A stretch of 64,000 nt of DNA from Pseudomonas sp. 30_B (GTDB lineage: Bacteria > Pseudomonadota > Gammaproteobacteria > Pseudomonadales > Pseudomonadaceae). The notes under the pieces were generated by a model. It worked only from the letters and a program-made list of their open reading frames with translations, was not told the origin of the DNA and searched no databases. Where the stretch lies: positions 1 through 64,000 of the forward strand of contig NZ_JAFGYY010000008.1 of assembly GCF_017491605.1 (NCBI RefSeq), written 5' to 3'. This document shows positions 26,376 to 36,162 of this stretch, piece after piece (the stretch's first letter is position 1; each line of letters begins with the position of its first letter). The position numbers and the translations under genes were made by a program.

Positions 26376-26888
26376 TCAGGGCTTCTGGGCCGGAGTAGCC
26401 GGGGCCTTGACGCCCAGTTCCTTGTCCATGTCGGCCATCAGCTTGTTCACCGGCTCCACGGCGGTCTGCAGCTTGGCCTGGGTCAGCTGGGCGGATTCGG
26501 CGGTCAGGCGCGGCATCTTCTCGAGCATCTTGCGGCCCACCGGGGACGCGTAGAAATCGTTGATCTGCTTGAGCTCGGACTCACTGAAGTTGCTGGTGTA
26601 GAGCTTGACCAGTTCAGGCTGCAGCTTGTTCCAGCCTACCGCGCGATCGAGCTCGGCGTTGGCCTTGGCCTGGTAGCGCTCCAGCACCGGCTTCTTGCTT
26701 TCGGGCGCCTTGGACTGGGCGAAACGCTGGGCGAGCATCTGCTGGACCTGCGCATAGACCGGCACGGTGAGTTTGTCGGCGTGAACCTGCTTGAGGAATT
26801 TCTCCGCCTCGGTGTTGGCGTCGGCCAGGGCGATGGAGCTGAAACCCACCAGTAGAGCTGCGGTGCAGAGAGTACGAAGAGCGGTCAT
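26376..26888 (-). CDS. DUF2059 periplasmic protein
   Basis: 170 residues from the ATG at 26886-26888; the frame stays open upstream to 27056 but that part overlaps the divergent promoter. Signal peptide with cleavage after SSIALA (about 22). The mature part is helical and Lys/Gln-rich; the conserved LVKLYTSNFSESELKQINDFYASPVGRKM segment matches DUF2059. Function unknown. Probably co-transcribed with bolA. An Ala/Pro tail (APATPAQKP) ends the protein. Confidence 0.87.
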   Translation of the reverse strand: MTALRTLCTAALLVGFSSIALADANTEAEKFLKQVHADKLTVPVYAQVQQMLAQRFAQSKAPESKKPVLERYQAKANAELDRAVGWNKLQPELVKLYTSNFSESELKQINDFYASPVGRKMLEKMPRLTAESAQLTQAKLQTAVEPVNKLMADMDKELGVKAPATPAQKP

Positions 26889-27055
26889 GGGGCAGTCCTT
26901 GAGTCTGAAAGTGTGTCCGGGTGGGACCCGCCATTCTGCGCCTAAGTTCGGAAAGTGCTCAAGAGACCGCCGAACAGCAGGGAAGTGACCACCTTCTCTT
27001 GTCGACCTATCGGCAAACCGGCATGCTGCACCGCGTTGCCACATGGATGTGTCCA

Positions 27056-28069
27056 ATGAATACCTTTACCCATGTTCCGCCCTACGCGAACGCGCGCCCC
27101 CTGTGCGACGCGCGGGGCCGCCTGAACGACGCGGCCATCGGCTGGTCGAGCCGGCCACAGACGGTCTGCCGCCTGCCGGGCAATCCGGGCCGGCGCAAGC
27201 GCTGGAACCACTGGTGCATCAATGCACCGGGCTGGATGCTCTCGCTGACCATCGCCGACCTCGACTACCTGGGCTACGGCGCCATCTACTTCCTCGACCT
27301 GGAAAGCGGCCGCTCGGTGCATCGCACCCAGATCACCCCGCTGGGCCGCGGCTGCGAGCTGCCCGACGTGCCGAACCAGAGCCACAGCTTCCAGCACGGC
27401 GACCTGAGCCTGAGCTTCGTCGAACAGCCCGGCCAGTTGCGCATCACCGCCAGCGCCCCCGACCTCGGCGGCCAGCCGCTGGACCTGGCGCTGGAAGTCC
27501 AGCGCCCCGCGCACCTGGAATCGGTCAATCTGGTCGTGCCCATGGCCGGCCAGTGCTTCCACGCCTGCAGCCGGCAGATGGGCCTGCCGGTGCGCGGCAG
27601 CCTGCAACTGGGCCGCCGCGTCTACCCCTGCAGCGTCGGCGAGAGCTTCGCCGCCCTGGACTTCGGCCGCGGCGTGTGGCCCTTCCGCAGCCACTGGACG
27701 CGCGCCGCCTTCGCCGCACCCGGCGGCATCGCCGGCAACTTCGGCAGCGGCTGGACGGACCACACCCCGCTCAAGGAAAACGCCCTGTGGTTCGGCGGCG
27801 AGCTGCAGCGCCTGGAGCACGACGTCGAAATCCAGCAGACGCCCCACGATCCCCTGGCGCCGTGGCGCCTGCGCAGCCCCTGCGAGCGGGTCGACCTCAC
27901 CTTCACCCCGCGCAAGCTGCACCGCGCCTGTCCGCGCCTGGGGCCGCTGTATGCCGAGACCAGTCAGTGGTTCGGCCATTTCGACGGATCGCTGCGCAGC
28001 CTCGACGGCGAGCACGTTCCGGTACGCGAAGCCCTCGGCTGGGTGGGCGCCACCCAGGCGCGCTGGTGA
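27056..28069 (+). CDS. DUF2804 domain protein
   Basis: 337 residues from the ATG at 27056; the frame is open back to 26921 without start support. The whole protein matches the DUF2804 type: RKRWNHWCINAPGWMLSLTIADLDYLGY near the N-terminus and FGRGVWPFRSHWTRA and NFGSGWTDHTPLKENALW in the middle. Predicted beta-rich, cytoplasmic, function unknown. It diverges from the DUF2059 gene and precedes fumC by 89 bases. Confidence 0.85.
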   Translation: MNTFTHVPPYANARPLCDARGRLNDAAIGWSSRPQTVCRLPGNPGRRKRWNHWCINAPGWMLSLTIADLDYLGYGAIYFLDLESGRSVHRTQITPLGRGCELPDVPNQSHSFQHGDLSLSFVEQPGQLRITASAPDLGGQPLDLALEVQRPAHLESVNLVVPMAGQCFHACSRQMGLPVRGSLQLGRRVYPCSVGESFAALDFGRGVWPFRSHWTRAAFAAPGGIAGNFGSGWTDHTPLKENALWFGGELQRLEHDVEIQQTPHDPLAPWRLRSPCERVDLTFTPRKLHRACPRLGPLYAETSQWFGHFDGSLRSLDGEHVPVREALGWVGATQARW

Positions 28070-28158
28070 AACCGCTCTATCACGCCCATTGAGCCGACGC
28101 GGAACCCGGAGCCCCGACAACGGCCTAAACTGCCCGAGTCACTCCAGGAGAACGCATC

Positions 28159-29553
28159 ATGAGCCGCACCGAAACCGACAGCCTCGGCCCCATCGAGGTC
28201 CCCGACGACGCCTATTGGGGCGCGCAGACCCAGCGTTCGCTGGAGAACTTCGCCATCGGCGGCCAGCGCATGCCGCTGGCCGTGGTGCATACCCTGGCGT
28301 TGGTGAAGAAGGCCGCGGCCCGTGTGAACGCGCAGTTGGGCGAGTTGCCGGAGAACATCACCAGCCTGATCGAAGAGGCCGCCGATGAAGTGCTTGCCGG
28401 CGAGCACGACGACCAGTTCCCGCTGGTGGTCTGGCAGACCGGCAGCGGCACGCAGAGCAACATGAACGTCAACGAGGTGATCGCCGGCCGCGCCAACGAG
28501 ATCGCCGGCAACGGTCGCGGCGGCAAGAAGCCGGTGCACCCCAACGATCACGTCAACCGCGCGCAGAGCTCCAACGACAGCTTCCCCACTGCCATGCACC
28601 TCGCTGCCGCCCGCGCCGTGCATGGCGACCTGCTGCCAGCCATCGCCGAACTCCGCGGCGGCCTGGCCCACCAGGCCGCGCGCCACGCCAGCCTGGTGAA
28701 GACCGGCCGTACCCACCTGATGGATGCCACGCCCGTCACCTTCGGCCAGGAACTCTCCGCCTTCGTCGCCCAGTTGGACTACGCCGAGCGCGCCATCCGC
28801 GCGGCATTGCCGGCGGTCCTTGAGCTGGCGCAGGGCGGCACCGCCGTCGGTACCGGGCTGAACGCGCCGAAGGAATTCGCCGACGCCATCGCCGCCGAGC
28901 TGGCCGATCTCACCGGCCTGCCCTTCGTCTCCGCACCCAACAAGTTCGCCGCCCTCGCCGGCCACGAGCCGCTGGTGATCCTCTCCGGCGCCCTGAAAGC
29001 TCTGGCCACCGCGCTGATGAAAATCGCCAACGACCTGCGCCTGCTCGGCTCCGGCCCGCGCGCGGGCTTCGCCGAGGTGAAGCTGCCGGCCAACGAGCCG
29101 GGCTCCTCGATCATGCCCGGCAAGGTCAACCCGACCCAGTGCGAGGCGCTGTCGATGCTCGCCTGCCAGGTGTTCGGCAACGACGCGACCGTCACCTTCG
29201 CCGCCAGCCAGGGCCACCTGCAGCTGAACGTGTTCAAGCCGGTGATCATCCACAACCTGCTCGAATCGGTACGCCTGCTCGCCGACGGCTGCCGCAACTT
29301 CAACAGCCACTGCGTGGCCGGCATGGAGCCGGACGCGGCGAAGATGCGCGAGCACCTGGAGCGCGGCCTGATGCTGGTCACCGCGCTGAACCCGCACATC
29401 GGCTACGACAAGGCCGCCGAGATCGCCAAGAAGGCCTACGCCGAAGGCAAGACCCTGCGCGAAGCGGCTCTGGAGCTGGGCTACCTGACCGACGCCGAGT
29501 TCGACCAGTGGGTACGCCCGGAAACCATGCTGGAGGCAGGCCAGAATGGTTGA
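28159..29553 (+). CDS. fumC: Class II fumarate hydratase
   Basis: 464 residues. Interconverts fumarate and malate without an iron-sulfur cluster, hence stable under oxidative or iron-limited conditions. Superfamily signature [11 protein letters not shown] carries the mobile catalytic loop (its first Ser is the base), with [24 protein letters not shown] and [16 protein letters not shown] also present. AGGAG lies 6 bases before the ATG. It overlaps the following quinone reductase gene by 8 bases. P. aeruginosa has two fumC genes; by neighbours this matches the one outside the sodA cluster. Confidence 0.95.
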   Translation: MSRTETDSLGPIEVPDDAYWGAQTQRSLENFAIGGQRMPLAVVHTLALVKKAAARVNAQLGELPENITSLIEEAADEVLAGEHDDQFPLVVWQTGSGTQSNMNVNEVIAGRANEIAGNGRGGKKPVHPNDHVNRAQSSNDSFPTAMHLAAARAVHGDLLPAIAELRGGLAHQAARHASLVKTGRTHLMDATPVTFGQELSAFVAQLDYAERAIRAALPAVLELAQGGTAVGTGLNAPKEFADAIAAELADLTGLPFVSAPNKFAALAGHEPLVILSGALKALATALMKIANDLRLLGSGPRAGFAEVKLPANEPGSSIMPGKVNPTQCEALSMLACQVFGNDATVTFAASQGHLQLNVFKPVIIHNLLESVRLLADGCRNFNSHCVAGMEPDAAKMREHLERGLMLVTALNPHIGYDKAAEIAKKAYAEGKTLREAALELGYLTDAEFDQWVRPETMLEAGQNG

Positions 29554-30169
29554 TGCGGCCAAGCATGGCGCCACACCGATCGAGGGCGACGGCAAGCGCG
29601 TGCTGCTGGTGCTCGGTTCCCCCAAACCCGGCGGCTTCTGCCATGCGGTGGCCGAAGCCTACGCCCAGGGCGCCCGCGCCAAGGGCCATGTGCTGCACAC
29701 GCTGAAGCTCGGCGAACTGAACTTCGACCCGGTATTGCGCGGCGGCTACGAGCAGAGCCAGAGCCTGGAGCCGGACGTGCTGGAAGCGCAACGGCAGATC
29801 CACTGGGCGCAGCACCTGGCATTCATCTACCCGGTCTGGTGGGGCGGCCTGCCGGCGCTGCTGCAGGGCTTCTTCGACCGCGTGCTGCAGCCGGGTTTCG
29901 CCTTCCGCTACCGCTCGGCCGAATCCCGCGAGTTCGAACCGCTGCTCGGCGGGCGCACCGCCGACCTGCTGGTCAGCCACGATCAGACCCACTGGCACTA
30001 CCGCCTGCGCCAGGGCGCTCCGGCGCATCGCCAGATGACCCGCTGCATCCTCGCGCCCTGCGGTATCGAGCTCCACCATCTGGAGGAGTTCAGCCCGATC
30101 CGCGGCTCCAGCGAGGAGCAACGCCAGACCTGGCTGCGCCGGGCGGAGCAGCTGGGCACGCAGGTGTAA
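29546..30169 (+). CDS. NAD(P)H dehydrogenase (quinone), flavodoxin-like fold
   Basis: 207 residues. N-terminal flavodoxin-like nucleotide-binding start [26 protein letters not shown] and the conserved [28 protein letters not shown] segment of the KefF/MdaB/NQO1 family, which carry FMN or FAD and reduce quinones by two electrons. Overlaps fumC by 8 bases, so translation is coupled. Physiological acceptor unknown. Confidence 0.88.
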   Translation: MVDAAKHGATPIEGDGKRVLLVLGSPKPGGFCHAVAEAYAQGARAKGHVLHTLKLGELNFDPVLRGGYEQSQSLEPDVLEAQRQIHWAQHLAFIYPVWWGGLPALLQGFFDRVLQPGFAFRYRSAESREFEPLLGGRTADLLVSHDQTHWHYRLRQGAPAHRQMTRCILAPCGIELHHLEEFSPIRGSSEEQRQTWLRRAEQLGTQV

Positions 30170-30175
30170 GCACCC

Positions 30176-30200
30176 GGAGGGTAGCCGGCCACTACCCTCC
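30176..30200 (+). terminator. Hairpin after the fumC/quinone reductase operon
   Basis: GGAGGGTAG-ccggcca-CTACCCTCC, 9 perfect pairs, 6 bases after the stop; followed only by TTCCC, so a weak intrinsic terminator or an mRNA 3' stabiliser. Confidence 0.5.
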
Positions 30201-30323
30201 TTCCCTCCGATCAGCAGCCGTTTCCACAGCCGTCTTGGGAATTCTCCGACCTCCAATCCGCAAGCGCCTTCCTTAGGATGCCAGCGCCCATCCCCGGGCG
30301 TCTCTCTTGCCTCTGGAGGCAAT

Positions 30324-31004
30324 ATGCTTCGCAAACTTTCCGCCGAAATGATCGGCACCTTCTGGCTGGTGTTCGGTGGTTGCGGCAGCGCCATCTTCGC
30401 GGCCCACGCCATTGGTGTACTGGGTGTCGCCCTGGCCTTCGGCCTGACGGTCGTGACCATGGCCTATGCCATCGGCCCGATTTCCGGCTGCCACCTCAAC
30501 CCCGCCGTCACCCTCGGCCTGTGGGCCGGCGGCCGCGTCCGCACCCTGGACGTCGTGCCGTACATCGTTGCCCAGGTCATCGGCGGTGTGCTCGCCGGTG
30601 CCGTGCTGTTCTACATCGCTTCCGGCAAGCCGGGCTTCGACGCGCTGGCGGGCTTTGCCGCCAACGGCTTCGGTGAAGGCTCGCCGACCGGCTACAGCAT
30701 GCAGTCGGCGCTGGCCATCGAGGTGCTGCTGACCGCGTTCTTCCTGTTCGTGATCATGGGCGCCACCGACAGCAAGCTGGCCCCGGCCGGTTTCGCGCCG
30801 ATCGCCATCGGCCTGACACTGACCCTGATCCACCTGATCAGCATCCCGATCGACAATACCTCGGTGAACCCGGCACGCAGCCTGGGCGTGGCGATCTTCG
30901 CCGACCCACTGTTCATGAAGCAGCTATGGCTGTTCTGGGTCGGCCCGCTGGTGGGCGGGGTGATCGGTGCGCTGGTCTATCGCGTGGTGCGTCCGGCGGC
31001 CTGA
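30324..31004 (+). CDS. aqpZ: Aquaporin Z
   Basis: 226 residues, six membrane helices and two half-helices with NPA boxes: HLNPAVTLG (59-61) and SVNPARSLG (about 185-187), the latter with the selectivity-filter arginine. The residues around the filter (small, His-poor loop but AqpZ-like order) fit a water channel rather than a glycerol facilitator. GGAGG lies 7 bases before the ATG. Single gene with terminator at 31031-31059. Confidence 0.93.
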   Translation: MLRKLSAEMIGTFWLVFGGCGSAIFAAHAIGVLGVALAFGLTVVTMAYAIGPISGCHLNPAVTLGLWAGGRVRTLDVVPYIVAQVIGGVLAGAVLFYIASGKPGFDALAGFAANGFGEGSPTGYSMQSALAIEVLLTAFFLFVIMGATDSKLAPAGFAPIAIGLTLTLIHLISIPIDNTSVNPARSLGVAIFADPLFMKQLWLFWVGPLVGGVIGALVYRVVRPAA

Positions 31005-31030
31005 GCCACCGAGATCGCCTGAATACGAGA

Positions 31031-31059
31031 CGGGCGCCTGAGGGCGCCCGTTTTCGTTT
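31031..31059 (+). terminator. Rho-independent terminator of aqpZ
   Basis: CGGGCGCC-tgag-GGCGCCCG followed by TTTTCGTTT. Confidence 0.9.
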
Positions 31060-31145
31060 CAGAAGAAAGCTCATTGGCCCCAGTGCAATGCGTAACAGGC
31101 GCATTCATGGCCTACGAAAAGCAAGAACGTGCAGCCCCCAGGGAC

Positions 31146-32105
31146 TCAGGTATCCGCCAGACGCTGGCGGCGCGCCCGGTAGCTGCGCAGCAGCGAGGGA
31201 GCCAGAGCGGTCAGTGCCGAGCCGCTCACCACCAGCAGTGCGCCGAGGTAAGCCAGGCCATTGAGGTTTTCCGGGTGGACGTAATCGGGCCACAGCGAGG
31301 CGGCCAGCGCCACCGAAGCGAAGGTCACCAGCGGCGTGATGGCGAGCGTGGCGCTGACGCGGGACGCCTCCCAGTGCGCCAGGGCCTCGGCGAAGGCTCC
31401 ATAGGCGACCAGGGTGTTCAGGCAGCAGGCCAGCAGCAGCCAGCCCTGCAGCGGGCTCAGCTGCAATGCCTCCAGCGGGTGCGCCCAGGGCGTGAGCAAC
31501 GCGGCGCAGCCCAGGTAGATCACCATCATCACCTGCACCGAGCTCCACTGCGTGAGCAGTTGCTTCTGCGCCAGGCCGTAGGCGGTCCAGATGAAGGCGG
31601 CGAAGACGACGATCAGCACGCCGGTGGTGTAGTTGCCCAGCGAGCCGAACAGTTCCGCCAGGCGCTGGTTGAAGAACAGCCCGAACCCCAGCAGCAATAC
31701 GGCGAGCCCGAGGCCCTGGCCGACGCTGAAGCTTTCCTTGAATACCAGCAGGCTGCCCAGCAGCAAGAGGATCGGCGCGATCTGGATCACCAGTTGCGTG
31801 GTGCCCGGCGTGAGCATGCGCAGGCCGATCAGGTAGAACACGTAATTGCCGGTCAGGCCGAGAACGGCCGCCAGCACCAGTCCCGCACCGCGCCGACCGA
31901 TGGGGCGGAAAGCCGGCAACTGGCGGGTCAGTGTCAGGTAGACGAGCAGCACGCCACCGGAGACCACCAGGCGAAACCAGGTCACGGTGACCGGGTCCAT
32001 GGTCTTCAGGACTTCCTTGAGCTTGATCGGCAGGATGCCCCAGAGCACGGCGGTGATCAGGGCGAGGAACAGGCCGAATTGCCAGCGGCCGGAAGAAACG
32101 TGCAT
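31146..32105 (-). CDS. EamA/DMT-family transporter
   Basis: 319 residues from the ATG at 32103-32105 (MHVSSGRW), chosen because GAGG lies 8 bases upstream; an ATG at 32135 would add ten residues. Ten membrane helices in two EamA repeats, the first starting GLFLALITAVLWGILPIKLKEV and containing MLTPGTTQLVIQIAPILLLLGSLLVFKE. DMT exporters of this type move amino acids or other small metabolites; it resembles RarD in general layout only. Single gene, convergent with aqpZ. Confidence 0.85.
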   Translation of the reverse strand: MHVSSGRWQFGLFLALITAVLWGILPIKLKEVLKTMDPVTVTWFRLVVSGGVLLVYLTLTRQLPAFRPIGRRGAGLVLAAVLGLTGNYVFYLIGLRMLTPGTTQLVIQIAPILLLLGSLLVFKESFSVGQGLGLAVLLLGFGLFFNQRLAELFGSLGNYTTGVLIVVFAAFIWTAYGLAQKQLLTQWSSVQVMMVIYLGCAALLTPWAHPLEALQLSPLQGWLLLACCLNTLVAYGAFAEALAHWEASRVSATLAITPLVTFASVALAASLWPDYVHPENLNGLAYLGALLVVSGSALTALAPSLLRSYRARRQRLADT

Positions 32106-32230
32106 GGGAGCCTCGACGCGTGTGCGGTTCGCCATGCTAAGTCATGGCGGTATCACGCCATAGGAACAGTTGCGCGACGCAACTGTTCCGGTCGCCCGGC
32201 GACAACGCCGCGTCGCTCCCGGTCAAGACC

Positions 32231-32650
32231 CTAGATCAGAGTCGACAGGCGCAGCAGCCACCAGATCAGGATCAGCAACTGGACGAAGAACGCGGCGAAG
32301 CGAATCCACACCGCCAGCGCCGAGGTGCTGATCAGGTGCACCACCGACTGCAGGATGCGGGCGCCCAGCAGTATCGGCGCCAACGGATCGGTCACCTGGC
32401 TCTGGCCGGTGACCATCGCATAGAGCAGCACGGCGGCGAACAGGGGTACGTTCTCCACGCAGTTGGCGTGGGCGCGCACCAGGCGCTGGCCGAAGGTGCC
32501 GGGCGTATTGCTGCCATCGGCGGCGAAGACGTTGACCTGCATGCGGCCGGCCATCACCAGCAGGCCACGCTGGCTGACCAGCAGCAGGACCAGCAGCACG
32601 GTCCAGGCGACCAGGCCGAGCAACGCGAAGGCAGAGGGACTCAGGGACAT
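32231..32650 (-). CDS. MAPEG-family membrane protein
   Basis: 139 residues from the ATG at 32648-32650, with AAGGAGT 6 bases upstream. Four membrane helices. The family hallmark is AHANCVENVPLFAAVLLYAM (Arg-Ala-His-Ala-Asn-x-x-Glu-Asn). MAPEG members are glutathione-dependent transferases or peroxidases of membrane lipids; the bacterial role is uncertain. Single gene. Confidence 0.88.
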   Translation of the reverse strand: MSLSPSAFALLGLVAWTVLLVLLLVSQRGLLVMAGRMQVNVFAADGSNTPGTFGQRLVRAHANCVENVPLFAAVLLYAMVTGQSQVTDPLAPILLGARILQSVVHLISTSALAVWIRFAAFFVQLLILIWWLLRLSTLI

Positions 32651-32734
32651 GCAGGACTCCTTTCTCTTGTAGGTTGAGCGGGAGTCTAGGAGAAATAGAG
32701 CAATTGCTCTAGCCTGCACAATGGTGGGCTTGGG

Positions 32735-32818
32735 GTAGGAGCGGACTCCGTCCGCGATGGGCAACCGGCCAGATCGGAGCTGCCGGGAATCGATCGCGGA
32801 CGAAGTCCGCTCCTACGC
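32735..32818. repeat. Inverted REP doublet
   Basis: GTAGGAGCGGACTCCGTCCG at 32735-32754 and inverse ATCGCGGACGAAGTCCGCTC at 32793-32812, between the MAPEG gene and the ssu operon end. Confidence 0.85.
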
Positions 32819-32844
32819 ACGCCGGCTAGATCGTCGATCGGCGA

Positions 32845-32880
32845 AACGAAAACGGGCAGCCCGTCGCCGGACTGCCCGCC
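32845..32880 (-). terminator. Terminator of the ssu operon
   Basis: On the minus strand GGCGGGCAG-loop-CTGCCCG followed by TTTTCGTTTCG, 17 bases past the ssuF stop. Confidence 0.75.
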
Positions 32881-32897
32881 CTCCTCGCCTGCTTGCA

Positions 32898-33113
32898 TCA
32901 CAGCTTGGCGATGGACACCTCGGTGGATTTGACGAAGGCGATCACTTCGCTGCCGATGCCCAGTTCCAGCTCGCGCACGGAACGGGTGGTGATCACCGAG
33001 GTGACGATGCCGGCGGCGGTCTGCACGTCGATTTCCGACAGTACCGGGCCTTCGATGATTTCCTTGATGGTGCCTTTGAACTGGTTGCGGACGTTGATGG
33101 CTTTGATGGTCAT
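32898..33113 (-). CDS. ssuF: SsuF, Mop-type molybdate/oxyanion-binding protein
   Basis: 71 residues from the ATG at 33111-33113 (AAGGAG 8 bases upstream). A single Mop/TOBE domain: SVRELELGIGSEVIAFVKSTEVSIAKL with the conserved beta-strand pattern that forms a molybdate-binding hexamer in molbindins. Last gene of ssuEADCBF. In Pseudomonas ssuF is needed for growth on some sulfonates or sulfate esters, but its exact role is not settled. An upstream open frame to 33290 is not part of the gene. Confidence 0.9.
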   Translation of the reverse strand: MTIKAINVRNQFKGTIKEIIEGPVLSEIDVQTAAGIVTSVITTRSVRELELGIGSEVIAFVKSTEVSIAKL

Positions 33114-33159
33114 GGCGTAGCTCCTTGGGAGAATGGGGGTGTCACGGATGAACGTTGGA

Positions 33160-33987
33160 TCAAAGTGCCCAGCGCAATTGCGTGGGCAGTGGGGATACAG
33201 GTTCCGGCTCGGGTGGCTGGGCCGGCAGCGACAGCACGCGTTCGAGCACTTCGGCCTCCAGCGCGGCCAGCCTGGCCGAGCCACGGGCACGCGGCCGGTG
33301 CAGCTCGACGTTGAGGTCCAGGCCGATCGCCCCGTCCTCGATGAGGATCACCCGGTCAGCGACGGCCACGGCCTCGCTGACGTCGTGGGTGACCAGCAGG
33401 ACGGTGAAGCCATGCTGCTGCCAGAGGCGTTCGATCAGTTGCTGCATCTCGATGCGGGTCAGGGCATCCAGCGCGCCCAGCGGCTCGTCGAGCAGCAGCA
33501 GGCGCGGCCGGTGGATCAGTGCGCGGGCCAGGGCCACGCGCTGCTTCTGGCCGCCGGACAAGCCCGCCGGCCACTCGTTGGCGCGGTCGGACAGGCCGAC
33601 GGCTTCCAGCGCTTCAAGCGCCTTGGCGCGCCAGTCGCCCTTCAGGCCCAGGCCGACGTTGTCGATCACCCGCTTCCAGGGCAGCAGGCGCGAATCCTGG
33701 AACATCAGGCGGGTCTCTTCGCGGGCGCTTTCCAGCGGCGCGGAGCCGGCCAGCAGCTGGCCCTCGCTGGCGGTGTCGAGCCCGGCCAGCAGGCGCAGCA
33801 GGGTGCTCTTGCCGCAACCACTGCGACCGACGATGGCGACGAACTGGCCGGCGGGAATCCGCAGGTCGATGCCCTTGAGCACCTCACGCTCGCCGAAGCG
33901 CTTGACCACGCCGTCGACCACCAGGGGGATGCCCGGCTTGAGTTGTTGCGGCAGATGATTTGACGACAGGGGATTCAGGGCATTCAT
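33160..33987 (-). CDS. ssuB: Aliphatic sulfonate ABC transporter, ATPase
   Basis: 275 residues from the ATG at 33985-33987, which overlaps the ssuC stop in ATGA. Walker [11 protein letters not shown]-loop [10 protein letters not shown], signature [14 protein letters not shown], Walker [13 protein letters not shown] and H-loop LLVTHD are intact. The tail beyond ~245 ([19 protein letters not shown]) is a Pro-rich extension. Energises uptake through SsuA and SsuC. Confidence 0.95.
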   Translation of the reverse strand: MNALNPLSSNHLPQQLKPGIPLVVDGVVKRFGEREVLKGIDLRIPAGQFVAIVGRSGCGKSTLLRLLAGLDTASEGQLLAGSAPLESAREETRLMFQDSRLLPWKRVIDNVGLGLKGDWRAKALEALEAVGLSDRANEWPAGLSGGQKQRVALARALIHRPRLLLLDEPLGALDALTRIEMQQLIERLWQQHGFTVLLVTHDVSEAVAVADRVILIEDGAIGLDLNVELHRPRARGSARLAALEAEVLERVLSLPAQPPEPEPVSPLPTQLRWAL

Positions 33988-34778
33988 GCGGCACCTGCCT
34001 TGCTCTGGTAAGCCGGGTGCCAGCGCAGCCAGATGCGTTCCAGGCCGCGAGCGGCGAGGTCGGCCAGCTTGCCGAGTACGGCGTACAGGAGGATCGCCAG
34101 CACCACCACGTCGGTCTGTAGGAACTCCCGGGCGTTCATCGCCAGGTAGCCGATGCCGGAGTTGGCGGAAATGGTCTCGGCGACGATCAGGGTCAGCCAC
34201 ATGAAGCCCAGGGCGAAACGCACGCCGACCAGGATCGAGGGCAGCGCGCCGGGCAGGATCACCTGGCGGAACAGCGCGAAGCCGGACAGCCCGTAGCTGC
34301 GCGACATTTCCAGCAGGCCCGGATCGATGTTGCGGATGCCGTGGTAGGTGTTGAGGTAGATCGGGAACAGGGTGCCGAGGGCGACCAGGAAGATCTTCGC
34401 CGACTCGTCGATGCCGAACCACAGGATCACCAGCGGGATCAGCGCCAGGTGCGGCACGTTGCGGATCATCTGCACCGAGCTGTCGAGGAAGCGCTCGCCC
34501 CACTTCGACAGGCCGGTGATCAGGCCCAGCACCAGACCGATGCTGCCGCCGATGAGGAAGCCGACGGCGGCACGCCAGGTGCTGATCGCCAGGTGTTGCC
34601 AGAGCTCGCCGCTGACCACCAGGTGATAGCCGGCCTCGGCCACGGCGCTGGGCGCGGGCAGGATGCGGCTGGACAGCCAGCCGGTTTCCACGGCCAGTTG
34701 CCAGATCAGCAGCAGGCCGACCGGCAGGGCCCAGGGCGCGAGGCGCTGGGCGATTGAGTTCACGTGTCTGTTGCTCAT
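33984..34778 (-). CDS. ssuC: Aliphatic sulfonate ABC transporter, permease
   Basis: 264 residues, six membrane helices. The BPD-transporter EAA loop is [31 protein letters not shown], matching the SsuC/TauC subfamily. It overlaps ssuB by four bases. Between ssuD and ssuC lie 81 bases containing one REP, which may lower or stabilise parts of the operon mRNA. Confidence 0.95.
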   Translation of the reverse strand: MSNRHVNSIAQRLAPWALPVGLLLIWQLAVETGWLSSRILPAPSAVAEAGYHLVVSGELWQHLAISTWRAAVGFLIGGSIGLVLGLITGLSKWGERFLDSSVQMIRNVPHLALIPLVILWFGIDESAKIFLVALGTLFPIYLNTYHGIRNIDPGLLEMSRSYGLSGFALFRQVILPGALPSILVGVRFALGFMWLTLIVAETISANSGIGYLAMNAREFLQTDVVVLAILLYAVLGKLADLAARGLERIWLRWHPAYQSKAGAA

Positions 34779-34791
34779 CTTCTGCTCTCAT

Positions 34792-34818
34792 GCATCGCGG
34801 GCATGGCCCGCTCCTACA
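34792..34818. repeat. REP unit inside the ssu operon (ssuD-ssuC gap)
   Basis: GCATCGCGGGCATGGCCCGC hairpin followed by TCCTACA, lying between two genes of one operon. Confidence 0.75.
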
Positions 34819-34859
34819 CCGGGCGGATGGCGCGTGGCGCAATCCGCCGCGTCGTGTCC

Positions 34860-36008
34860 TCAGCTCGCAGAGGCGGCTTTCGGCAGGATGTCGTTCGCCA
34901 CCATCTCGCCAAACGGACTGACGTAGCCCCGCGCTTGCGGCGCTTGCGGACGAGCGATGTCCAGGTGCGGGAAGAGCAGTTCGGCAACCCGGTAGGACTC
35001 TTCCAGATGCGGGTAGCCGGAGAAGATGAAGGTGTCGATGCCGAGGTCCGCGTACTCCTTCACACGGGCCGCCACGGTCGGGCCATCGCCCACCAGCGCG
35101 GTGCCCGCGCCGCCACGCACCAGGCCGACACCGGCCCAGAGGTTGGGGCTGACTTCCAGGTTGTCCTTGCTGCCGCCGTGCAGGGCGGCCATGCGTTGCT
35201 GGCCGACGGAGTCGAAGCGCGCCAGGGATGCCTGGGCGCGGGCGATAGTGTCGTCGTCCAGGTGGGAAATCAGGCGGTCGGCGGCCTGCCAGGCTTCTTC
35301 GTTGGTCTCGCGGACGATCACATGCAGGCGGATGCCGAAGCGCACAGTGCGGCCCTGCTTGGCGGCCTTCTCGCGCACCTGGGCGATCTTCTCGGCGACG
35401 GCGGCCGGCGGCTCGCCCCAGGTCAGGTACAGCTCGACCTGTTCGGCTGCCAGGTCCTGGGCGGCATCGGAGGAGCCACCGAAATACAGCGGCGGACGCG
35501 GTTGCTGGATCGGCGGATAGAGCAGCTTGGCGCCCTTCACTTGCAGGTGCTTGCCGTCGTAGTCGACGGTCTCGCCTTCCAGCACGCGGCGCCAGATGCG
35601 GGTGAATTCCACCGAGGCTTCGTAGCGCTCGGCGTGGCTCAGGTGCAGGCCGTCACCGGCCAGCTCGTCCGGGTCGCCGCCGGTCACCAGGTTGAACAGC
35701 GCGCGCCCACCGGAGAGCCGGTCGAGGGTTGCGGCCTGGCGGGCGGCCACGGTCGGGGAAATGATGCCCGGGCGCAGCGCGACCAGGAACTTCAGGCGCT
35801 GGGTCACCGGGATCAGCGAAGCGGCCACCAGCCAGGAGTCCTCGCAGGAGCGGCCGGTGGGGATCAGCACGCCGCCGAAGCCGAGGCGGTCGGCTGCCTG
35901 GGCGACCTGTTGCAGATAACCGTGGTCCACGGCGCGGGCGCCTTCGGCGGTGCCCAGGTAGTGGCCGTCGCCGTGGGTCGGCAGGAACCAGAAGATGTTG
36001 AGACTCAT
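34860..36008 (-). CDS. ssuD: FMNH2-dependent alkanesulfonate monooxygenase
   Basis: 382 residues, normal length. Splits C1-C10+ alkanesulfonates to aldehyde and sulfite with reduced FMN from SsuE and O2. Luciferase-like TIM barrel beginning [20 protein letters not shown], with conserved [13 protein letters not shown], the [15 protein letters not shown] segment and the flexible-loop Arg region. Third gene of ssuEADCBF. Confidence 0.96.
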   Translation of the reverse strand: MSLNIFWFLPTHGDGHYLGTAEGARAVDHGYLQQVAQAADRLGFGGVLIPTGRSCEDSWLVAASLIPVTQRLKFLVALRPGIISPTVAARQAATLDRLSGGRALFNLVTGGDPDELAGDGLHLSHAERYEASVEFTRIWRRVLEGETVDYDGKHLQVKGAKLLYPPIQQPRPPLYFGGSSDAAQDLAAEQVELYLTWGEPPAAVAEKIAQVREKAAKQGRTVRFGIRLHVIVRETNEEAWQAADRLISHLDDDTIARAQASLARFDSVGQQRMAALHGGSKDNLEVSPNLWAGVGLVRGGAGTALVGDGPTVAARVKEYADLGIDTFIFSGYPHLEESYRVAELLFPHLDIARPQAPQARGYVSPFGEMVANDILPKAASAS

Positions 36009-36083
36009 CGCAGTAACTCCAGATAAGCGCGCCGGCGTGGCGTAGCCGCGCGATGATGGGATAGGTGTACGTCCAGCGGTTTT

Positions 36084-36157
36084 CGTAGGAGCGGACTCCG
36101 TCCGCGATGGGTCCGCATCGCGCCGGAGGACATCGCGGACAAAGTCCGCTCCTACGC
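36084..36157. repeat. Inverted REP doublet inside the ssu operon (ssuA-ssuD gap)
   Basis: CGTAGGAGCGGACTCCGTCC at 36084-36103 and inverse CATCGCGGACAAAGTCCGCT at 36131-36150; ends 5 bases before the ssuA stop. Confidence 0.85.
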
Positions 36158-36162
36158 ACAGA

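Noticed and set aside
33988..34842. Upstream extension of ssuB to 34842
   Set aside because: It overlaps ssuC in another frame; the ATG at 33985-33987 in an ATGA overlap is the expected SsuB start.
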